A stretch of 64,000 nt of DNA, from the NCBI RefSeq assembly GCF_900590885.1, contig NZ_UUON01000009.1, forward strand, positions 143,039-207,038, read 5' to 3'. The notes beneath the pieces were generated by a model. The model saw nothing but the letters and a program-made list of their open reading frames with translations, was not told where the DNA came from and ran no database searches. Made by a program: the position numbers and the translations under genes. Within the stretch, counting starts at the first letter, position 1, and every line of letters starts with the position of its first letter. The DNA comes from Pseudomonas viridiflava. GTDB taxonomy: Bacteria; Pseudomonadota; Gammaproteobacteria; Pseudomonadales; Pseudomonadaceae. This document shows positions 32,978 to 42,000 of this stretch, piece by piece.

Positions 32978-34317
32978 GGCTGCACCTGCACACCAAACGG
33001 CAGCGGCTTGATCGGCGCCTGGCCACGCAGACGGCCGACATTTTCAATCCCGCGGCCACTGCGCTCGGCAACAATCTCCGCTGCCGCCAGCCCGCACATG
33101 CGGCCCTGGCAGCGGCCCATGCCGACGCGGCAATGGGCCTTGACCCGATTGATCTCCCAATGGCCTTCATCCACCACCGCGCGCACGTCGCCCACGCTGA
33201 TTTCTTCGCAGCGGCACAGGATCAGGTTATCCGGCGCCTGCGCGGCCCATTGCGCCGGGAAGGGGAAGGCGGTTTCGAGGCCATGCCGGAAGCGCTGGAT
33301 GCCTGCCAATTGCTGCTCCAGCAAGGCGGCGCGGCGAGGGTCGACGGCGATGCCTGTGTCTTGCAACAGCGCCAACGCTGCACGTTCGCCGGCCATTTGC
33401 GCGGCGTCTGCGCCCATGATTCCGGCGCCGTCGCCAGCCAGGTACACGCCGTTCACACTGCTGCGCCCGGCGCTGTCGCGTTGTGGCAGCCAGGCGCGGT
33501 TCAGGGCGTTCCATTCAAATTCACAGCCAAGCAAGTCGGCCAGTTGCGTCTCGCTGCGCAGGGCATGGGCGAAGGCCACGGCGTCGCAGTCGAGCTTTTG
33601 ATTGCCCCAGCGGATACTGCTGACCCGCTGTTCACCGTCGATCTGCGTGAGGCTGACGCCTTGATGCACGGGTATCCCATGGGCGGTCAGCCAGGCGCGG
33701 TAGTACAGGCCTTTGAGCAATGTCAGCGGTTGCCCGAGCAGCGCCGGTAACGCGCGGCATTGCGCACTGAACGGCGCGCTGTCGAGTACGGCGACTACCT
33801 TGGCGCCGGCCTTGGCGTATTGATACGCGACCAGATAGAGCAACGGCCCGCTGCCACACAACGCCACCCGCTCGCCGATGGCGCAGCCTTGGTACTTCAA
33901 GGCGATCTGCGCCGCGCCCAGGCTGTACACACCCGGCAAGGTCCAGCCCGGCACCGGCAGGATGCGGTCGGTGGCGCCAGTGGCGACGATGAGCTGCGCG
34001 TATTCGACGCTCATTGCGTGGCCGTTACTGAGCATATCCAGACGCCCATCCTCGGCGTTCCATACCAGGGTTTGCGGGCGGTAGTCGACCAGCGGCGCCA
34101 GCTCATCCAGGGTGCGATGCACGGCCTCGGCCTTGCCTGCTTCGAAGCCATACAGCTGCTTGGCCGAGCGCTGGAAGTTCGCCGGTTGGCGCCGATAGAT
34201 CTGCCCGCCACCGCGCAGGCTTTCATCCACCAGGCACGGGGTAATGCCATGGTCGAGCAGGGTGCGCGCCGCGCTGATGCCCGCCGGGCCTGCGCCTACA
34301 ATCACAATCGGTTTCAT
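32974..34317 (-). CDS. Pyridine-nucleotide disulphide-type flavoprotein with C-terminal [2Fe-2S] domain (HcnB/OoxA-like)
   Basis: A 447-residue protein: FAD motif IVIVGAGPAGISAARTLLDH, a second nucleotide-binding motif near GCAIGERVALCGSGPLLY, and a C-terminal BFD-like cluster domain with LCRCEEISVGDVRA and HCRVGMGRCQGRMC (four Cys). This matches the alpha subunit of HcnABC/opine oxidase/D-hydroxyproline dehydrogenase. The start at 34317 (MKPIVIVGAGPAG) overlaps the upstream gene by four bases. It would pass electrons toward the respiratory chain. Confidence 0.88.
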   Translation of the reverse strand: MKPIVIVGAGPAGISAARTLLDHGITPCLVDESLRGGGQIYRRQPANFQRSAKQLYGFEAGKAEAVHRTLDELAPLVDYRPQTLVWNAEDGRLDMLSNGHAMSVEYAQLIVATGATDRILPVPGWTLPGVYSLGAAQIALKYQGCAIGERVALCGSGPLLYLVAYQYAKAGAKVVAVLDSAPFSAQCRALPALLGQPLTLLKGLYYRAWLTAHGIPVHQGVSLTQIDGEQRVSSIRWGNQKLDCDAVAFAHALRSETQLADLLGCEFEWNALNRAWLPQRDSAGRSSVNGVYLAGDGAGIMGADAAQMAGERAALALLQDTGIAVDPRRAALLEQQLAGIQRFRHGLETAFPFPAQWAAQAPDNLILCRCEEISVGDVRAVVDEGHWEINRVKAHCRVGMGRCQGRMCGLAAAEIVAERSGRGIENVGRLRGQAPIKPLPFGVQVQP

Positions 34318-34607
34318 ACCTGGCGCCCCGGATCGCGGCTGATTGCCTGGCCTTCTTCCAGCAAGGTCGAGCAGGCGCGCACCCGGCGCCCGTCGCCGAG
34401 GCGCACCCAGCAATCCTGGCACGCGCCCATCAGGCAGAACCCGGCCCGGCGTTCGGCACTGAAATCGCTGCCGCGCAGGTGCTCGGCGCTGGTGAGTACG
34501 GCGGTCAACAGGGTGTCGCCGAGCAGGCCGCTGGCCGGTTGGCCGTCGAGGGTAAAGGCCAGGGCAGGGCGCGTGGTTTCGGCCAGGCGTTTGAACAGGG
34601 CCATCAA
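34314..34607 (-). CDS. (2Fe-2S)-binding protein (HcnA/OoxC-like gamma subunit)
   Basis: A 97-residue ferredoxin-like protein. The cluster ligands are in GFCLMGACQDCWVRL and RRVRACSTLLEEG, i.e. Cys-x4-Cys-x2-Cys with a fourth Cys downstream. It is of the SoxD/HcnA subfamily that serves as the small subunit of opine and D-amino acid dehydrogenases. It overlaps its neighbours on both sides by four bases, so it is translated together with the other subunits. Confidence 0.85.
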   Translation of the reverse strand: MMALFKRLAETTRPALAFTLDGQPASGLLGDTLLTAVLTSAEHLRGSDFSAERRAGFCLMGACQDCWVRLGDGRRVRACSTLLEEGQAISRDPGRQV

Positions 34608-35398
34608 TGCTTCCCCACCAGCACGCGGTCGAGGCCGTAGACCCGGTCGAGCAGGATCATGGTCGCCGCCGTCAATGCGATTACCAGCGCCGACACGGCG
34701 GCCATCATCGGGTCGATGGACTCGGTGGCGTACACATACATGCGCACCGGCAGGGTTTGCGTGGCCGGCGAGCTGACGAAAATCGACAGCGTCACTTCGT
34801 CGAAACTGTTGATGAATGCCAGCAGCCAGCCCCCGGCCACGCCGGGCAAAATCATCGGTAAGGTGATCTGGCGAAACAGCGTAAAGCGCCCGGCCCCGAG
34901 GGACTCGGCCGCCTGCTCGGCACTGCGGTCAATGCCGATCGCCGCCGCCAGCACCAGGCGCAGCACGTACGGGGTGATGATCACCACGTGCGCCAGCATC
35001 AGCCAGGTGAAGCTGCCATTCACGCCCATCAGCGCAAACAGGCGCAGCATCGCCACCCCCAGCACCAGGTGCGGGATGATGATCGGCGACAGGAACAGCG
35101 CGCTGAAAAAATTGCGCCCCGGGAACTGGTAACGGCTGATCGCCAACGCCGCAGGCACCGCGATCAGCGTCGCCAATGTGGCGGCGGTAAACGCCAGGAT
35201 CAGGCTGTTGTAGAACGCCTGGATAAAGTCGGCGCGCTCGAACACTGCGCGAAACCAGCGCAGCGAGAAGCCCGAGGTGGGCAGGCTCAAGGTGTTCTCC
35301 GGGGTGAACGCCACCAGGCACACCACCACCAGTGGCGCCATCATGAACAGCACCACCAGGCCATGGAAGCCGAGGGCCAAAGGACCGTTTCTGGACAT
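34604..35398 (-). CDS. ABC transporter permease (PotC-like)
   Basis: A 264-residue inner-membrane permease with about six helices and the EAA-type loop QAAESLGAGRFTLFRQITLP, which docks the ATPase. It belongs to the PotC/spermidine-putrescine permease group and overlaps the following gene by four bases. Its role is import of the substrate of the neighbouring dehydrogenase. Confidence 0.88.
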   Translation of the reverse strand: MSRNGPLALGFHGLVVLFMMAPLVVVCLVAFTPENTLSLPTSGFSLRWFRAVFERADFIQAFYNSLILAFTAATLATLIAVPAALAISRYQFPGRNFFSALFLSPIIIPHLVLGVAMLRLFALMGVNGSFTWLMLAHVVIITPYVLRLVLAAAIGIDRSAEQAAESLGAGRFTLFRQITLPMILPGVAGGWLLAFINSFDEVTLSIFVSSPATQTLPVRMYVYATESIDPMMAAVSALVIALTAATMILLDRVYGLDRVLVGKH

Positions 35399-35402
35399 GC
35401 GC

Positions 35403-36248
35403 TTAAACCCCCAGGGACTTTTTATAGCGGCCTTCGACCATGCGGTTCCAGCTCAGCATGATCAGCAGATTGACCAACAGCAGCACCACCGCGATGGTCG
35501 CGCCCATGGGCCAGTTGAGTTCCGACAGGTACTGGTCGTACACCACGGTGGCGACCATTTTCAGGCGCCGCCCGCCGAGCAGGCCGGGGATTGCAAAGGA
35601 GCTGGCTGCCAGGCCGAACACGATCAAGGTGCCCGACAGCACGCCCGGCATCACCTGCGGCAACACGATCTTGCGCATCACCGTGGCCTGGCTCGCACCC
35701 AGCGACAACGCCGCCTGTTCGGCCGACGGGTCGAGTTTTTGCAGCGAGGTCCACACCGGAATGATCATGAACGGCAGCATCACGTGCACCAGCGCGATAA
35801 TTACCGCGAACGGCGTGTACAGCAGCTTCACCGGGCGCCCGCCAAGCAACTGAATAGTTTGGTTCACCAGCCCGTCGGCACCCAGCAGCAGGCTCCAGCC
35901 AAACGCGCGCACCACCACGGAAATCAGCAGCGGCGTGAGGATCAGGATCAGGAAGATCGAGCGCCACGGGGCGCCCATGCGGCTGAGAATGTAGGCCTCG
36001 GGCACGCCGATCACCACGCAGAGCAAGGTCACCAGCGCGCTGATCCAGAAGGTGCGCCAGAAGATCTCGTAGAAGTACGAGTCGCTGAACAGCGACAGGT
36101 AATGGGCCAGGGTCCATTCATCGCCCTTCACGCCCACCTGATAGTCGAACACGTTGAACGACAGCACCAGCGTCAGCCCCAGCGGCAGAATCAGCAGCCC
36201 GGTAAACAGCAGCAGCGCGGGCAGCGACAGCAGGTAACCGCGACTCAT
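35403..36248 (-). CDS. ABC transporter permease (PotB-like)
   Basis: A 281-residue permease with six hydrophobic segments. The EAA-like loop is AEQAALSLGASQATVMRKIVLPQV. It pairs with the PotC-like permease encoded four bases downstream, and its ATG overlaps the ATPase stop by four bases. Confidence 0.88.
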   Translation of the reverse strand: MSRGYLLSLPALLLFTGLLILPLGLTLVLSFNVFDYQVGVKGDEWTLAHYLSLFSDSYFYEIFWRTFWISALVTLLCVVIGVPEAYILSRMGAPWRSIFLILILTPLLISVVVRAFGWSLLLGADGLVNQTIQLLGGRPVKLLYTPFAVIIALVHVMLPFMIIPVWTSLQKLDPSAEQAALSLGASQATVMRKIVLPQVMPGVLSGTLIVFGLAASSFAIPGLLGGRRLKMVATVVYDQYLSELNWPMGATIAVVLLLVNLLIMLSWNRMVEGRYKKSLGV

Positions 36249-37267
36249 GGCTGCACCTCGTCCAGCACCCGCAGCAGCTCGGCGTGCCAGTCCAGGCCCA
36301 CTGCCGAGCCGTTGCCCAACGGCGCGCTGCCGTCGTTGCCACGCACCACGGTGATTTCACCGAGGTCGGTGTGGATGCGGTACAGCCACTGGCTGCCGAA
36401 GAAGTAGCGGTCCAGGACCTTGCCTTGCAGGCGCCCGGTGCCGGCGTCCACCAGTTGGATTTTTTCCGGGCGCAGGCTCAGGGTCAGCTCGCCGTCGCCA
36501 CCTTCGTGGCGCACTTGCGGGATACCCAGTTGATCGTAATCGCCGGCCAGCAGGTTGGCCTTGCCGACGAAGTCCGAGATAAACCGCGTGCGCGGGTGTT
36601 CGTAAAGTTTGTACGGCGCGTCGATCTGGGTCACGCGCCCGGCCTGCATCACCACCACGCGGTCGCTGATGGACAGCGCCTCGGCCTGGTCGTGGGTGAC
36701 CATCAAGGTGGTGATGCCCACCGCGCACTGGATGCGGCGGATCTCGAACTGCATCTCTTCGCGCAAATTGGCGTCGAGGTTGGACAGCGGCTCGTCCAGC
36801 AGCAACACCGGCGGTTCGATCACCAACGCGCGGGCCAGGGCCACGCGCTGGCGCTGGCCGCCGGACAGCTCGCGGGGGTAGCGCTCGGCGTGGGGCGCCA
36901 GGCGTACCAGTTCGAGCACGGTTTTGACTTTGCTGGCGATCTCGGCGGCCGGCACCTTGCGCATCTTCAGGCCGAAGGCAACGTTGTCGCGCACGCTCAT
37001 GTGCGGGAACAGCGCGTAACTCTGGAACACCACGCCCAGGCCTCGGCTGGCGGGTTTGGCGTGGGTGATGTCACGGCCGTCGAGCAGGATCTGCCCGCCG
37101 CTCACATCAACGAAGCCGGCGATCATTTGCAGGGTGGTGGTCTTGCCGCAACCCGAGGGGCCGAGCAGGGAAACGAACTCGCCTTTTTCCACCGCAAGGT
37201 CGGTGGCGACCACCGCGTCGACGGCGCCGTAGCGTTTGCTCAAGGCGTTGAGTTGGAGAAATGCCAT
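36245..37267 (-). CDS. ABC transporter ATPase (PotA-like)
   Basis: A 340-residue ATPase: Walker A GPSGCGKTTTLQMIAG, signature LSGGQRQRVALARALV, Walker B LLLDEPLSNLDANLRE, switch His in MVTHDQAEA, and a C-terminal TOBE region. It is the first gene of the operon, whose later members are the permeases, an HcnABC-like enzyme and the binding protein. The gene order is divergent from the IclR gene. Confidence 0.9.
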   Translation of the reverse strand: MAFLQLNALSKRYGAVDAVVATDLAVEKGEFVSLLGPSGCGKTTTLQMIAGFVDVSGGQILLDGRDITHAKPASRGLGVVFQSYALFPHMSVRDNVAFGLKMRKVPAAEIASKVKTVLELVRLAPHAERYPRELSGGQRQRVALARALVIEPPVLLLDEPLSNLDANLREEMQFEIRRIQCAVGITTLMVTHDQAEALSISDRVVVMQAGRVTQIDAPYKLYEHPRTRFISDFVGKANLLAGDYDQLGIPQVRHEGGDGELTLSLRPEKIQLVDAGTGRLQGKVLDRYFFGSQWLYRIHTDLGEITVVRGNDGSAPLGNGSAVGLDWHAELLRVLDEVQP

Positions 37268-37448
37268 GTCTGCGTTCCACCTTTTTTGAGTCGCGTCGAA
37301 ACGCGCTTTTTTGTTTTGGGCAGATGCGAAAAGAGTCTTGCCGGTGCGGTGGCGCTCGATCTTGAGTCGGCTGCCGGTTGTTGTTCATTTCGCCCCTGTG
37401 GACGCAGATTAGGACGAAGACTAGGATGGGCGGAAGATCGAATTTCAC

Positions 37449-37482
37449 TGAATGAGTAAGTATTTTCGGTTTAATTCATTCA
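37449..37482. promoter_or_regulatory. Candidate IclR operator
   Basis: Inverted arms TGAATGA at 37449-37455 and TCATTCA at 37476-37482, spacer 20 bases, in the AT-rich part of the 242-base region between the ABC operon and the IclR gene. The position, 28 bases before the IclR start, fits autoregulation. Arms are short, so this is tentative. Confidence 0.45.
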
Positions 37483-37509
37483 CCAGAATTTATAGCGAGA
37501 TTAAGTGTT

Positions 37510-38340
37510 ATGGATTCCACTGAGCGGAATGACAGCAGCAAAGAAGTCGGCGCGGGTGCGGTCTCCCGTTTATTTGCCTTGCTGCGCACCTTGGGCGCAG
37601 TGCCGGAAGGCGGCGAGCGCGTTACCCAACTGGCGCAGCAGGTCGGCCTGTCCCAACCCACCACCCACCGCCTGCTGCGCAGCCTGATGGACGAAGGCAT
37701 GGTCGAGCAGGACGCGCGCAGCAAGCGCTATCGTCTGAGCCTGGAGTTTTTCGCCCTGGCGGCGAACGCGGGCAAGACCGACAACCTGCGCGAGCTGGTG
37801 CGGCCCAGCATGCTGCGCCTGAGTGCCTCGCTGGGTGATTCGCTGTTCCTGCTGGCGCGCAGCGGTTTTGATGCGATCTGCCTGGATCGCAGCGAAGGGC
37901 CGTACCCGATTCGCACCTTTACCGGTGATATCGGTGGGCGCGTGGCGTTGGGCGTGGGGCAGGGCAGTTTGGCGATTCTGGCGTTTTTGCCCGAGGAAGA
38001 GCGTGAAACGGTGATCCGCTATAACTTGCCTAGGCTCAAGGATTTTCACCTGTATGACGAGGTGCTGTTGCGCTCGGAGGTGGAGAACGTGCGGCGCCTG
38101 GGTTACGCGGCGCGCAATACCGGGGTGCTGGAAGGCATGGCGGGGTTGGCGGTGCCGATCCTCAACCGGGACGGGCATGCGGTGGCGGCGCTGAGTGTGG
38201 CGACCATCAGTGATCGCCTGGGGCCGGGGCGGTTGCCGATGGTGGTGGAATTGCTCAAGCGTGAGGCGGCGGCGATCGGGCCTCGGATTAATCCGTTTGA
38301 TCCGACGTTAAGGCGGCCATCACAAACTTTCGGCGGTTAG
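37510..38340 (+). CDS. IclR-family transcriptional regulator
   Basis: A 276-residue IclR protein: winged helix-turn-helix at about residues 18-80 (RVTQLAQQVGLSQPTTHRLL) and an effector domain with IGGRVALGVGQGSLAIL, the GAF-like region common to the family. It is divergent from the ABC/flavoprotein operon, which it most likely controls in response to the imported compound or a product of its oxidation. Confidence 0.9.
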   Translation: MDSTERNDSSKEVGAGAVSRLFALLRTLGAVPEGGERVTQLAQQVGLSQPTTHRLLRSLMDEGMVEQDARSKRYRLSLEFFALAANAGKTDNLRELVRPSMLRLSASLGDSLFLLARSGFDAICLDRSEGPYPIRTFTGDIGGRVALGVGQGSLAILAFLPEEERETVIRYNLPRLKDFHLYDEVLLRSEVENVRRLGYAARNTGVLEGMAGLAVPILNRDGHAVAALSVATISDRLGPGRLPMVVELLKREAAAIGPRINPFDPTLRRPSQTFGG

Positions 38341-38370
38341 CGGATCGACAACCCTTCATCCATCAGGTGA

Positions 38371-39036
38371 TCAGATGGCGGCCAGGGCGACGGACGTGGC
38401 GGCTGTCCGTGTCTCCACGCCCAACTTCACATACACATGCTCCAGATGCTTATTCACCGTCCTCGGACTCAACCCCAAAATATCGCCAATATCCCGGTTG
38501 GTCTTGCCACACGCCACCCAGCGCAACACTTCAACCTCGCGCTCGGTCAGTTGAAACCTGGCCGACAACAGCCGCTGCGCCGGTGCATCTTCCAGGGTCA
38601 ACACACTCGGCTGCGTCGCCGCCCGTGCCGACAGCAGAATTCGCGACGTACGTAAATGCGCCGCCACCCGCGCCAACACCTCATCGGTCTGGATCGGCTT
38701 GGTCACGTAATCACTGCCGCCCACCTCAAAGCCCTGCACCACATGCTTGCTGTCGGTCAGCCCGGTCATGAACACCACCGGGATATCTGCGCTGGCAGGC
38801 TGCGCCTTGAGCCGGCGGCAGGTTTCAAAGCCGTCCAGGCCCGGCATCATCGCGTCCAGCAGGATCAGGTCCGGGCGCCGGCGTTGCACGCGGTTCAACG
38901 CGCTGAGGCCGTCGAGGGCCACCAGCACCATGTAGCCGGCGTCGTCGAGGGCGTCGGAGAGCATGGCCAAATTGTCGGGCGTGTCATCGACGATCAGCAC
39001 CACGCCGGGTTCAGTGCTGCGGGTGAGTGCATTCAT
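38371..39036 (-). CDS. LuxR-type response regulator of the amide cluster
   Basis: A 221-residue response regulator. Receiver domain at residues about 12-125 with acidic pocket DD17-18 (LIVDDTPDN), phosphoacceptor Asp61 (LILLDAMMPG), Thr in VVFMTG and Lys in DYVTKPIQ. The C-terminal LuxR/GerE HTH is at about 155-215 (LTEREVEVLRWVACGKTNRD, LGLSPRTVNKHL). Its gene starts inside the last 26 bases of the sensor-kinase gene, with AGGAGG preceding. It is the likely activator of the divergent amide transporter and amidase genes. Confidence 0.92.
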   Translation of the reverse strand: MNALTRSTEPGVVLIVDDTPDNLAMLSDALDDAGYMVLVALDGLSALNRVQRRRPDLILLDAMMPGLDGFETCRRLKAQPASADIPVVFMTGLTDSKHVVQGFEVGGSDYVTKPIQTDEVLARVAAHLRTSRILLSARAATQPSVLTLEDAPAQRLLSARFQLTEREVEVLRWVACGKTNRDIGDILGLSPRTVNKHLEHVYVKLGVETRTAATSVALAAI

Positions 39037-42000
39037 CTTCGGCCTCCTTGAGGGTTCGGTTGAGTTCATCCAGGCGGAAACCCTTGAGCAGCCCGCGCAC
39101 CTTGCTGATGAAAGGCTCGGTGTCGGGGCGCTGTTCAAGGAGTGAGTCGAGTTTGGCGTGCAGGCCGCGCACGTAGCCGATGGCACTGAGCTCGGCGAGT
39201 TCGGCGAGGTCTTCGGCACAGGGCAGGACCCGGGGGGAGGTGGGCGGCACCCGGCTTTGGATGCGCCGCAGCCACTCCAGCCCCAGGTGCTGTTGCAGGC
39301 GCCCGAGCAGTTCCGGAGTACGCACCGGCTTGGCCAGGTAGTCGTTGCAGGCGGCGGCGATGCTGCGTTCGCGGTCGTCGGTGAAGGCGTTGGCGGAAAT
39401 TACGATGATCGGTGCGGTGGACAGCGCATTGCGGCGGATCAGGCGGCTGGTTTCATAGCCGTCCAGGGTCGGCATCGACAGGTCCATCAGAATCAGGTCC
39501 GGCGCCAGCAGCGCCACTTGGCGGATCGCGTCCTGGCCATTGCTGGCCTGCACCACCTCAAAGCCTAAAGGTGTGAGCATGCCGCTGAGCACCTTGCGAT
39601 GGTCCACATGGTCGTCGACCACCAGGATGCGCCGGCGCGCGCCCTGGTAGCCGATGATGTCGTGCTCCACATGCACCACCGCCTGCGGCGCGCGCACCTG
39701 GGACAGGAACAGCCGCACCTGGAAGCACGTGCCTTGGTCGAGTTCGCTGGTCACCCGCAGCTCGCCGCCCATGAGCGCGGTGAGCATGCGCGTGATGGTC
39801 AGCCCCAGGCCCACGCCCTTGTCCTGGCGCATCAGGTCGCCGCGCTCGAACGGCTGGAAAATCCGCTCGATCTGTTCCGGGTCGATGCCGATGCCGGTGT
39901 CGATGATTTCGAAATTGGCGGTCTCGCGCATGTAGCTGACCCGCAGGCGCACCTCACCGCTGTCGGTGAAATTCACCGCGTTGCCGAGCAGGTTGATCAG
40001 GATCTGGCGCACGCGCTTTTCATCGCCGCGCACCACCGCCGGGATCTTGCCCACGCAGTCCAGGCGAAAGCGCAGGCCCTTGTCCTGTGCCTGGGGCGTG
40101 AACATTTGCTCCAGGTCGTGGAGCAGTTCGGGGAAGGGGATTTCGGTGAGTTCCAGGCGCAGCTTGCCGGCCTCGATTTTGGCCACGTCCAGCAAACCGT
40201 CGATCAGCGACACCAGGTGCGAGCCACTGCGCAGGATGGTCGCCAGGGCGTCCTGATGCTGCTCGGGCATGGCGCTGTCGCGCTGCAGGATCTGGGTGAA
40301 ACCGAGGATGCTGTTGAGCGGCGTGCGCAGTTCGTGGGACAGCCCGGTGACGTAGCGGCTCTTGGCGGCGTTGGCGGCTTCGGAAGCTTCCTTGGCCTGT
40401 TGCAGGGCCTGGTCGGTGAGGCTGTGGGCGTCGATTTCGTGCATCAAGAGCAAGGTCTGGCGGTCGGATTCTTCCTGGGCTACGCGGCGGCTTTCGCGGG
40501 TCAGCACCACCCACCAGGCGAGCACGGCGGCCAGCACCGAGAGGGTCAGGAAAGCCTTGAAAAACGCCTGGTACAAGGTTTCGGAGTGCGGCAAGCCTTG
40601 GGCCGCCTGCACGTAGATCAAGGCCAGGGCGCTGGCGAGCAGCAGCTCCAGCACGAGTAACAGCCCCAGGTAGTGGGCCAAGCGCGTGTGCAGGCGCGGC
40701 ATCAAGGTGTTGGGCAGCAACCAGCGCATCACGCCTTCGAACTGGCTGACCAGCCGCGCATGGGGTTTGCAGCGATCGCCGCAACGCGCATCCAGCGAAC
40801 AGCACAGCGAGCAGATCGGCGTGCTGTAGGCCGGGCAGAACGCCATGTCTGCCGTCTCGAACGGGTTGCTGCACAGCCCGCACACGGCGTGGGTGGCGGG
40901 CGCAACCGGGTGAATCAACTGCGGGTCGCTGGTGCGCGCGATGTAGTACTTGCCCTGGGTCAGCCAGGCCAACAGCGGCGCCATTACCAGCGCAGTGCCC
41001 AGCGCCACGAACGGCGGCGCGGCCTGGGCCAGGCTGCCGAACAGGCCGAAGTGCGCGAGGATCGACAGCAACGAGGCGATCAGCATCGAGCCGACGCCCA
41101 CCGGGTTGATGTCGTAGAGGTGCGCGCGCTTGAACTCGATGTGTTTGGGCGACTGCCCCAACGGCTTGTTGATCACCAGGTCGGCCACCAGCGTGCCGAT
41201 CCAGGCAATTGCAATGTTGGCGTAGAGCCCCAGCACCTGGTCGATCACATCGAACACGCCCAGCTCCATCAGCATCAGCGCGATGGCCACGTTGAACACC
41301 AGCCACACCACGCGGCCGGGGTGGCTGTGGGTGACGCGGGCAAAGAAATTCGACCAGGCCAGGGAGCCGGCGTAGGCGTTGGTGAGGTTGATCTTCATCT
41401 GCGAGATGAACACAAACAGCACCATGGCGCCGAGCGCCCATTCCGGCGAGCTGAACACATAGCGGAACGCGACCAGATACATCTGCGTCGGCTCGGCCGC
41501 GCGCTCCATGGGGATTTCATGTTGCAGGGCGAGAAACGCGAGGAACGCGCCGGCGAACATTTTCAGCGCGCCGGGGATGATCCAGCCCGGGCCGGCGCAG
41601 AGCAAGGCGGCCCACCAGCGTTTGCGGTTGGCGGCGGTTTTTTCCGGCAGGAAGCGCAGATAGTCTACTTGCTCGCCGATCTGCGTCACCAGCGACAGCG
41701 CCACGGTGCAGGCGGCGCAGAACGCCAACAGGTTGAAGCCGCCGCCATCGCCGCTGCGCCCGACAAAGCTGGTCCAGTCACTGAAGGCGTCGGGATTTTT
41801 CCACCCCACAAAGCCATAGGGCAGCACCAGCAACAGCAGCCAGATCGGTTGTGTCCACAGTTGCAGGCGGCTGATCAGGGTCACGCCGTAGGCCACCAGC
41901 GGGATCACCAGCAGCGAGCAGATTACATAGGCGATGGCCAGCGGGATATGGAAATACAGCTCCAGGGCCAGGGCCATGATCGCTGCCTCAAGGGCGAAAA

